A stretch of 64,000 nucleotides of DNA from an uncultured Collinsella sp. GTDB lineage: Bacteria; Actinomycetota; Coriobacteriia; Coriobacteriales; Coriobacteriaceae. The position numbers and the translations under genes were made by a program. Below the pieces are notes generated by a model. The model saw only the letters and a list, made by a program, of their open reading frames with translations, had not been told where the DNA came from and ran no database searches. Positions 49,546-55,999 of this stretch are shown piece after piece (positions within the stretch are counted from its first letter, which is position 1; the number at the start of each line of letters is the position of its first letter). The stretch covers positions 62,001 through 126,000 of the forward strand of contig UQKM01000002.1 of NCBI GenBank assembly GCA_900541685.1. The letters run 5' to 3'.

Positions 49546-50709
49546 ATGCAGGCATCGCAGCGTCTCGACCGCTTTGGCGCGGAGGTCTTCGCCTCGCTCA
49601 ACAACATGCTCCTCGCGCTGAAGGCTCAGGGTAAGACCATTTACAACATGAGCGTGGGAACGCCCGACTTTAAGCCGTACGGCCACGTGGTCGAGGCACT
49701 CACGCAAGCAGCCCAAGATCCCGAGATGTGGAAGTATGCCCTGCGCGACCTGCCCGAGCTCAAGCAAGCCGTGTGCGATTACTATGAGCGTCGCTTTGGC
49801 GTTTCGGGCATTACGCCGTCCATGGTGCAGTCGTGCAACGGCACGCAGGAGGGCGTGGGCCATTTGGGCCTGGCCCTGCTCGATCCGGGTGACACCATTC
49901 TGGTTCCCGATCCGTGCTATCCGGTCTTTGAGGCGGGTGCCAAGATCGCCGATGCCAAGCTCGAGTACTATCCGTTGGTCGCCGAGCATAATTACCTGCC
50001 CTATGTGGCGGGTATCGATCCCGAGGTTGCCGATCGTGCCAAGTATATGATCGTGTCGCTGCCCGCGAACCCGGTCGGCTCGGTGGGCACGCCCGAGGTC
50101 TACGAGGAGATTATCGCTTTCGCCCGTGAGCACGACCTGCTGATCGTTCACGACAACGCATATTCCGACATCGTGTTCGACGGCGAGCCGGGCGGCAGCT
50201 TCTTGCAGTATCCCGGCGCGCTCGAGGTGGGCGTGGAGTTCTTCTCGCTCTCCAAGTCGTTTAACGTCACCGGTGCGCGTATCGGCTTTTTGGTTGGCCG
50301 AGAGGACGCGGTCTCTGCCTTTGCCAAGCTGCGCGGCCAGATCGACTTTGGTATGTTCTTCCCGATCCAGAAGGCTGCTATCGCCTGCCTGAACGGCCCG
50401 CGCGATGAGGTCGAGGCGCAGCGTCTGAAGTACCAGGAGCGTCGCGATGCCCTGTGCGACGGTCTTGAGGGCCTGGGCTGGGAGCGTCCCAACGCGCATG
50501 GCTCTATGTTTGTGTGGGCCAAGCTTCCCGGTGGTCGCACCGATTCCATGGCGTTTTGCGAGGAGCTCATGGAGAAGGCCGGCGTTGTGGTGACGCCGGG
50601 CGCGAGCTTTGGTCCTTCGGGCGAGGGGCACGTGCGCATGGCGCTGGTCCTGCCGCGCGATCAGATTGCTTTGGCTGTCGAGGCCATCCGCGAGGCGGGT
50701 CTGTATTAG
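49546..50709 (+). CDS. Class I/II PLP aminotransferase (DapL/N-acetyl-LL-DAP type candidate)
   Basis: A 387-residue fold-type I aminotransferase. The opening (FASLNNMLLALKAQGKTIYNMSVGTPDF), CNGTQEGVGHLGLALLDPGDTILVPDPCYPVF, VSLPANPVGSVGTPEVYEEI, IVHDNAYSDIVFDG and the PLP lysine in FSLSKSFNVTGARIGF (about 230-240) place it with LL-diaminopimelate aminotransferase-like enzymes. Since dapH (54.5 kb) indicates the acetyl-DAP branch, it could be the N-acetyl-LL-2-amino-6-oxopimelate aminotransferase; it is not in that operon, so a role in alanine or other amino acids is possible. ATG 49546 follows GAAAGGTGG. Confidence 0.82.
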   Translation: MQASQRLDRFGAEVFASLNNMLLALKAQGKTIYNMSVGTPDFKPYGHVVEALTQAAQDPEMWKYALRDLPELKQAVCDYYERRFGVSGITPSMVQSCNGTQEGVGHLGLALLDPGDTILVPDPCYPVFEAGAKIADAKLEYYPLVAEHNYLPYVAGIDPEVADRAKYMIVSLPANPVGSVGTPEVYEEIIAFAREHDLLIVHDNAYSDIVFDGEPGGSFLQYPGALEVGVEFFSLSKSFNVTGARIGFLVGREDAVSAFAKLRGQIDFGMFFPIQKAAIACLNGPRDEVEAQRLKYQERRDALCDGLEGLGWERPNAHGSMFVWAKLPGGRTDSMAFCEELMEKAGVVVTPGASFGPSGEGHVRMALVLPRDQIALAVEAIREAGLY

Positions 50710-50749
50710 AAACCTGTTTCGACTCGTCAATAGCTCGAAACCGATTTCG
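50709..50749 (+). promoter_or_regulatory. Tandem palindromes before the lactate dehydrogenase gene
   Basis: GAAACCTGTTTCG (50709-50721) and GAAACCGATTTCG (50737-50749): two near-identical GAAA-N4-TTTC palindromes 28 bases apart. A probable binding site for a regulator of ldh; it is not the Rex motif. Confidence 0.5.
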
Positions 50750-50910
50750 TGCAGTTATTTTACGAATCCTGCAAACAATTTCGGTAAACGGTCGATTTTT
50801 GGCTGCGAATAGGAGCATAATCAAAGTCCCGATTGGATGTATTGGGATTACGACAAGCCGCTCGGGTCGTTCCCGGGTGGCTTGTTTGTGGAGAGAGATG
50901 GGAGTTTCTA

Positions 50911-51861
50911 ATGGTTAACGAGAAGAAGGTCGCTATTGTCGGCTGCGGTTTCGTCGGTTCGTCTTCGGCGTTCGCGCTGATGCAGAGCGGTCTGTTCTCC
51001 GAGATGGTCCTCATCGACGTGGACAAGAACCGCGCCGAGGGTGAGGCCCTGGATATCGCGCACGGCATGACGTTTGCCGAGCCGATGAAGATCTACGCCG
51101 GCGATTATTCCGATGTCGCCGACGCCGCCATGATCGTCGTCACCGCTGGCGCTGCCCAGAAGCCCGGTGAGACCCGTCTGGACCTGGTCAACAAGAACGT
51201 CAACATCTTTAAGTCCATCATTCCCGAAATTAAGAAGTCTGGCTTCGACGGCATTCTGCTCATTGTCTCCAACCCGGTCGATGTTCTGACCTATGCCGCC
51301 ATCAAGATGTCCGGCCTGCCCGAGGGCCATGTCATCGGCTCCGGCACCGTGCTCGACACTGGCCGTCTGCAGCAGATGCTTGGTGCCCACGTCGAGGTTG
51401 ACCCGCGCGATGTCCAGGCCTATGTCATGGGTGAGCACGGCGACTCTGAGTTTGTCGCTTGGTCCAGCGCCCAGGTTGCCGGCGTGCCGCTGAACACTTT
51501 CTGCGAGCTTCACGGTCATCTGGAGCATGAGGCTGCCGAGAAGCGCATCGCCGAGGACGTCAAGAACTCCGCCTACACCATCATCGAGAAGAAGCACGCC
51601 ACCTACTATGGCGTCGCCATGGCCGTCAAGCGCATCTGCACCGCCGTCATGCGCGATGAGCAGACCGTTCTGCCCGTCTCCTCGCTCATGGTGGGCGAGT
51701 ATGGCCTGTCCGATCTTGCCATCTCCATGCCGACGGTCGTTGGCCGCGACGGCGTCGTCTGTCGCGTCCCCGTGCCGCTGAACGATGACGAGCAGCATGA
51801 GCTCACCGCCTCCGCCAAGGCCCTCAAGGACATCATCGACAGCGTCGACTTCTCCTGCTAA
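50911..51861 (+). CDS. ldh: L-lactate dehydrogenase
   Basis: A 316-residue NAD-dependent dehydrogenase of the LDH/MDH family. Rossmann loop VAIVGCGFVGSSSAFA; Asp 35-type VLIDVDKNRAEGEALD; the specificity loop is AAQKPGETRLDLV with Gln (lactate) rather than Arg (malate); the catalytic His is in VMGEHGDSEFVAWS. It regenerates NAD+ by reducing pyruvate in fermentation. ATG 50911 has GGGAG 7 bases upstream; a long upstream frame extension lacks a site. High codon bias. Tandem palindromes in the promoter region suggest regulation; a terminator follows. Confidence 0.94.
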   Translation: MVNEKKVAIVGCGFVGSSSAFALMQSGLFSEMVLIDVDKNRAEGEALDIAHGMTFAEPMKIYAGDYSDVADAAMIVVTAGAAQKPGETRLDLVNKNVNIFKSIIPEIKKSGFDGILLIVSNPVDVLTYAAIKMSGLPEGHVIGSGTVLDTGRLQQMLGAHVEVDPRDVQAYVMGEHGDSEFVAWSSAQVAGVPLNTFCELHGHLEHEAAEKRIAEDVKNSAYTIIEKKHATYYGVAMAVKRICTAVMRDEQTVLPVSSLMVGEYGLSDLAISMPTVVGRDGVVCRVPVPLNDDEQHELTASAKALKDIIDSVDFSC

Positions 51862-51894
51862 ATCAAGCTCGCTAGAGCGAAAAGCTACAATGAA

Positions 51895-51928
51895 GGCGTC
51901 CGGGTCCACACGGCCCGGGCGCCTTTTT
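51895..51928 (+). terminator. Terminator of ldh
   Basis: A 12-bp stem (51895-51906 with 51912-51923, mostly paired) followed by TTTTT; the next bases begin a family A repeat. Confidence 0.82.
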
Positions 51929-51958
51929 GGTGCAAAGTAACCTGACCCCAATGCACCA
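51928..51958 (+). repeat. Palindromic repeat family A, copy 1
   Basis: A 31-base element: TGGTGCA (51928-51934) and TGCACCA (51952-51958) around AAAGTAACCTGACCCCAA. A second copy in the same orientation is at 53141-53171; together they flank the DUF2974 gene. Confidence 0.8.
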
Positions 51959-51975
51959 TAGTTGATGGGAGGGCC

Positions 51976-53136
51976 ATGCCGGATTCGCCTAATTTTTTGA
52001 CATATGCCCAGACGGTGTTTGATCCGTTTGAGGAGCGGTCGTTCTGCGCGGTGGATAGCCTGGTCTTTGCGTGGTTGTCCTATTTGCGTTTGCCGGGTGA
52101 TATGGCGGAGCTGACGAACTGGCAGGGCCTAGACGTACGCGAACTGCTGCGTGCCGAGTGCTACCGGGACATGATTGACGACTTGTGGGATCCAGAGGGG
52201 AGCAGGACCTTGTTGGAGGCCGTGGCAGCAAACCCTCGTTACCGTGGCGTGCACGTTTGCGGCTATCGTGCCGTGAGCGATGTGGTAGCGACAGAGCAGT
52301 TTGCAGCCATGGCGTTCCGGTTTCCGGCGGGGTTTAGTTATCTTTCCTTCCGGGGGACCGACAGCACGATTGTGGGCTGGAAAGAGGACTTTAACATGGC
52401 GTTTCGGTGTCCTGTGCCGGCCCAGGAATCCGCGGTACGTTATGTGGACGAGGCGGCGGATGCGATTGACGGGCCGCTTTTGTGCGGAGGTCATTCCAAG
52501 GGTGGAAACCTTGCGGTGTACGGTGCGGCGATGTGCTCCGATGTCGCCCGCGAGCGAATCGAACGGGTGTATTCCCATGATGGTCCGGGCTTCGTCGAGG
52601 AGTTTCTGAACGGCAACGCCTTTGCCGATCTTTGCGGTCGAATCGACAAGACGCTACCTCGGTCGTCGATCTTTGGCATGATGTTCGAGACACAGGAGGA
52701 CTATGCCATCGTTGAGAGCACCGAGTTCAGCCTGCTGCAGCACAATCCCTTTAGCTGGGTGGTTGATGGTCGCGACTTCGTGTACTGTGAGCGCCTGTCC
52801 GCCGGTGCTCGATACGTTGATGGCTCCATTCGCGAGATGCTGCTTGCAGTGTCGCCTAGCGAGCGCGAGCGTTTTGTAGATGCGTTGTTCTCCGTGTTTG
52901 AGGCTACGGGTGCTGAGCGGTTTGCGGATATCGCCGGGAATCTGCGCGAGAGCCTGCCCGTGATGCTCCAGGCTGCGCAAGGCTTTGACGAGGATACGCG
53001 ACGCTTTGTCTCGCAGACCATCGTGGCAATCCTTAAATGCGCACTGCTGCCCAAACGACCCCAGATCGACATGCCCGCTGCCGGCGAGAGTTTGGCAGAA
53101 CAGCTCGAGGCTTGGCAGTCCGAGCTCCTGCGCTAA
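51976..53136 (+). CDS. DUF2974/Mbeg1-like alpha/beta hydrolase
   Basis: A 386-residue protein of the DUF2974 (Mbeg1-like) family. YLSFRGTDSTIVGWKEDFNMAF is the lipase-like oxyanion-loop segment, and LCGGHSKGGNLAVYGAAM carries the nucleophile Ser (G-H-S-K-G); the acid and His of the triad are probably in YSHDGPGF and the later part. Related proteins are predicted lipases of Gram-positive bacteria with unknown substrates. No signal peptide. The start ATG 51976 is preceded by GGGAGGG. It is bracketed by two copies of a 31-base repeat, and could have been moved or duplicated as a unit. Confidence 0.85.
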   Translation: MPDSPNFLTYAQTVFDPFEERSFCAVDSLVFAWLSYLRLPGDMAELTNWQGLDVRELLRAECYRDMIDDLWDPEGSRTLLEAVAANPRYRGVHVCGYRAVSDVVATEQFAAMAFRFPAGFSYLSFRGTDSTIVGWKEDFNMAFRCPVPAQESAVRYVDEAADAIDGPLLCGGHSKGGNLAVYGAAMCSDVARERIERVYSHDGPGFVEEFLNGNAFADLCGRIDKTLPRSSIFGMMFETQEDYAIVESTEFSLLQHNPFSWVVDGRDFVYCERLSAGARYVDGSIREMLLAVSPSERERFVDALFSVFEATGAERFADIAGNLRESLPVMLQAAQGFDEDTRRFVSQTIVAILKCALLPKRPQIDMPAAGESLAEQLEAWQSELLR

Positions 53137-53140
53137 CCAT

Positions 53141-53171
53141 TGGTGCAAAGCAACCTGTCCCCGATGCACCA
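53141..53171 (+). repeat. Palindromic repeat family A, copy 2
   Basis: TGGTGCA (53141-53147) and TGCACCA (53165-53171) around AAAGCAACCTGTCCCCGA. Three base differences from copy 1, all in the loop, arms unchanged. Confidence 0.8.
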
Positions 53172-53247
53172 AGCTTCGATGCGCCTGGGGCGGGCTCGAC
53201 CGCTATACTGGTTCGTGCCGAAATCGATCTAGAACGGAATGCCGTAT

Positions 53248-54252
53248 ATGAAAATCAATCACGCGATTCTGCATATCCTGGACTTTGACTCTGCCGTCAA
53301 CGTTATGAGCCAGCGCGAGCTCGATATCGAGAGCCGTACCGTGCGCAACTTCGTGACCACGCATCTGCGCCGCGCACGTACCTCGGCCGACAATAAACGC
53401 GCCACGTTTGCCGAGAACTCTGCGTTTGGCGGCGAGCTCAAGGGCTATTTCTTTGGCGAGCGCGAGTTCGTGGACCTGTCGCAGCAGATTGCGGAGTTTA
53501 TCTCCTCCGAGCTCACCAAAGCCGAGAAAGCCGAGTCAACCGACGTGCTCGTGGCCGATTTTGACGACGATGAGGATGCCCGCTGGTTTGCCGTGATGCT
53601 GCTGGGCTCCAAGCAGGCTTTTATGCACGAGGTGGGCCGCGAGGAGGGGGAGGTGCGCAACGACATCGCGCGCCACTACGCTATTCTGCCAAACCCCTCG
53701 CAAAAGGTGTCAAGCTATGCCATCGTGCGCGCGAGCACCATGGAGATCGGCTATGTGGACAAGAAGCGCAAGATTGCCGGCGAAGACCGTATGCTCATTC
53801 CCGACGGTCTGCTGCAGTGCGATACGGGCGTGTCGGGCAAGGAGGTCATCGACACCGTGACGCGCGTGGTCGAGGAAGTCGCCGAGGAACACGGCGCCAA
53901 CACTGCTGTGGCGCTTGCTAAGGTCAAGGCTGCCGTGGCTGAAAAGGTCGAGGATGACGAGGAATTGCCGCCTTGGGATATCGTCGACGAGGTCTTTGAG
54001 GATGAGCCGGTTATCAAGGAAAGTGTACGCGCGGCACTGACCGAGGAGAAGGTTCCCGAGCGCGTTCCCGTGGAGCGCAAGCAGGTCGAGCGTGCGGCAG
54101 TGCGCAACCACAAGATTCGTACCGATACGGGCATCGAGATCAGTTTTCCGGCCGAGATGGGCTCGAACTCCGAGTACATCGAGTTCGTCAACGAACCCAA
54201 CGGCCTCATCTCCATCGAGCTCAAAAACATTGGCAGCATCGAGAATAGATAA
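53248..54252 (+). CDS. Nucleoid-associated protein (NdpA/YejK-like)
   Basis: A 334-residue protein of the 37-kDa nucleoid-associated protein family. KINHAILHILDFDSAV at the N-terminus and the long acidic/basic middle (KVKAAVAEKVEDDEELPPWD) agree with the family; the C-terminal part ends EMGSNSEYIEFVNEPNGLISIELKNIGSIENR-like, a typical end. The family binds nucleoid DNA, but a role in the cell is unclear. The start is given at ATG 53248 (ACGGA 9 bases before); ATG 53239 is too near that site. A terminator follows. Confidence 0.82.
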   Translation: MKINHAILHILDFDSAVNVMSQRELDIESRTVRNFVTTHLRRARTSADNKRATFAENSAFGGELKGYFFGEREFVDLSQQIAEFISSELTKAEKAESTDVLVADFDDDEDARWFAVMLLGSKQAFMHEVGREEGEVRNDIARHYAILPNPSQKVSSYAIVRASTMEIGYVDKKRKIAGEDRMLIPDGLLQCDTGVSGKEVIDTVTRVVEEVAEEHGANTAVALAKVKAAVAEKVEDDEELPPWDIVDEVFEDEPVIKESVRAALTEEKVPERVPVERKQVERAAVRNHKIRTDTGIEISFPAEMGSNSEYIEFVNEPNGLISIELKNIGSIENR

Positions 54253-54279
54253 ACTGCGCTTGGACGCTGCAGAAAAACA

Positions 54280-54315
54280 AAGGCCGAAGCCTCGGATGAG
54301 GGCTTCGGCCTTTTT
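54280..54315 (+). terminator. Terminator of the NdpA-like gene
   Basis: AAGGCCGAAGCC pairs with GGCTTCGGCC across GCCTC-type loop bases, followed by TTTTT. Confidence 0.85.
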
Positions 54316-54340
54316 ACTTGGGGCTTAATTTCGCTACTGG

Positions 54341-54497
54341 TTGAGCATAAGTCAGCGAAAACGACCCAGAGCGAGCAAGGTGACGTGAAAGAGGAGGGCA
54401 TTGACCTTCTGGTCATGCCCGACGATTGAACGTCAGATTGCCGCTTAGGGGCGTTTGCAGCGTCGAGCCGTTACGCGGTTTGGTAAAACCGCGTAAC
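54341..54497 (-). repeat. Structured 3'-UTR repeat element (family D), copy 2
   Basis: Reverse-complement homologue of 38893-39050. In the dapH sense it starts 3 bases after the dapH stop with GTTACGCGGTTT...AAACCGCGTAAC. Its central hairpin has arms GGCATGACC/GGTCAATGCC, different in sequence from copy 1 but again paired. Confidence 0.85.
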
Positions 54498-54499
54498 TT

Positions 54500-55219
54500 C
54501 TACAGCCGGCGTAAGCCTTCCTCGAGTCCGGTCTTGCTGTCGGTCTTCTCGTCGCGCATCTTGATGACGCGGGCGGGGACGCCGGCCACGACGGCACCAG
54601 CGGGGACGTCCTCGACGCACACGGCGCCGGCGGCAACGACAGCGCCCTTGCCTACGTGCACGCCTTCCAGGACCACGGCGTTGGCGCCGATCATGACATC
54701 GTCCTCGATGATGACGGGCGTGGCGCTTGCGGGTTCAACGACGCCTGCCAACACGGTTCCAGCGCCGATGTGGCAGTTCTTGCCCACTGTGACGCGGCCG
54801 CCCAGCACGGCGCCCATGTCGATCATGGAGCCCTCACCGATGACGGAGCCGATATTGATGATGGCGCCCATCATGATGACGGCGCGATCGCCGATCTCGA
54901 CGCGGTCACGGATGATCGCGCCCGGCTCGATGCGGGCGTTGATGCCCTTAAGGTCGAGCATGGGCACGGCGGAGTTGCGGCAATCGTTCTCCACATCGTA
55001 GTAATCGATGGAATCGGCATTGGCATCAAGGATGGCTTTGAGCTCATCCCAGTCACCAAAGACGGTCTTGCCACGACGACCGCCGTAGACGTGCGCATTG
55101 CCCCACTGGACCTTCATGCCGGGCTTCTCGCGCACGTACAGTTTGACGGGCGTCTTTTTGGGCGCTGTGGCGATGTAGTTGATAATCTCCTGGGCATCCA
55201 TCTCGGCTGCATTGCTCAT
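54500..55219 (-). CDS. dapH: Tetrahydrodipicolinate N-acetyltransferase
   Basis: A 239-residue left-handed beta-helix acyltransferase. EIINYIATAPKKTPVKLYV at the start and hexapeptide repeats from residue 85 on (PGAIIRDRVEIGDRAVIMMGAIINIGSVIGEGSMIDMGAVLGG in pieces) with VTVGKNCHIGAGTVLAG and VIGANAVVLEGVHVG-type turns are characteristic of DapH. It acetylates tetrahydrodipicolinate, opening the acetyl branch to diaminopimelate and lysine. AAAGGAGAG precedes ATG 55219, about 40 bases after dapB. Last gene of the riboswitch-led operon; a structured repeat follows the stop. Confidence 0.93.
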   Translation of the reverse strand: MSNAAEMDAQEIINYIATAPKKTPVKLYVREKPGMKVQWGNAHVYGGRRGKTVFGDWDELKAILDANADSIDYYDVENDCRNSAVPMLDLKGINARIEPGAIIRDRVEIGDRAVIMMGAIINIGSVIGEGSMIDMGAVLGGRVTVGKNCHIGAGTVLAGVVEPASATPVIIEDDVMIGANAVVLEGVHVGKGAVVAAGAVCVEDVPAGAVVAGVPARVIKMRDEKTDSKTGLEEGLRRL

Positions 55220-55258
55220 TTGCTGTCTCTCCTTTGGGTGGATCCGGTTGATACCTGG

Positions 55259-55999
55259 TTAGGCAAACATGACCTGGTCGAACGTATAGAAGCCGTGCTC
55301 GCGGGTGACGAGCTTCTGCGCGGCTGCCAGGGCGCCGTTGACGAAGATCTGACGGCTTGTGGCGCGATGCGTGAGCGTGACTTCTTCGTCCTGGCCAAAG
55401 AAACTCACTTCGTGCACGCCGGCGACAGTGCCACCGCGCAGCGAGTGCATGCCGATCTCCTTGGGGTCGCGCGCTCCGCACATGCCCTCGCGGCCATAGA
55501 CGGGGTGGTAGCCTGCCTTGGGCTCGGCCTCGACTACGGCGTCGAGCAGCAGCTTTGCAGTGCCGCTGGGGGCATCGACCTTTTGGTTATGGTGCGTCTC
55601 GACGATTTCGCAGTCAAAGCCGGGCAGCTCGCGTGTGGCCTGTGCTACCAGATGACGCAGGGCTGCGATACCGATGGAGTAATTGCCGGAGTGCATGACG
55701 CGGGCGTTCTGACCCAGCTCGCGCAGGCGATCCATCTGCTCGGGTGTGTAGCCTGTAGTGCCCGAGACCAACGCCGCGCCCGTGCACTCGACATAGGCGA
55801 CGACGGCATCGAAGGTCACGACGTTCGAGAAGTCGATGATGACGTCGGCTGCCGGGGCGCTCTCGAGCTCGGACAAGTCGAAGCCGATGTGGGCCACGAT
55901 ATCAAAAACGGGCTGCCCGGCGGCGTCGACAATGCCTTCGGCGGTAGTGCGGATGAGCGAGCCCATGCGGCCCGTTCCCATAATGACGGTCTTAATCAA
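55259..55999 (-). CDS. dapB: 4-hydroxy-tetrahydrodipicolinate reductase
   Basis: A 246-residue reductase. N-terminal nucleotide loop VIMGTGRMGSLIRT, VIIDFSNVVTFDAV, ALVSGTTGYTPEQ, the catalytic Lys/His region ETHHNQKVDAPSGTAK and a final FVNGALAAAQKLV. It takes the product of DapA to tetrahydrodipicolinate. Starts with TTG at 55999, overlapping the last 8 bases of the dapA part (CTTGATTAAG), with GGGAG upstream, so it is translationally coupled. Same operon as lysA-dapA and dapH. Confidence 0.93.
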   Translation of the reverse strand: MIKTVIMGTGRMGSLIRTTAEGIVDAAGQPVFDIVAHIGFDLSELESAPAADVIIDFSNVVTFDAVVAYVECTGAALVSGTTGYTPEQMDRLRELGQNARVMHSGNYSIGIAALRHLVAQATRELPGFDCEIVETHHNQKVDAPSGTAKLLLDAVVEAEPKAGYHPVYGREGMCGARDPKEIGMHSLRGGTVAGVHEVSFFGQDEEVTLTHRATSRQIFVNGALAAAQKLVTREHGFYTFDQVMFA

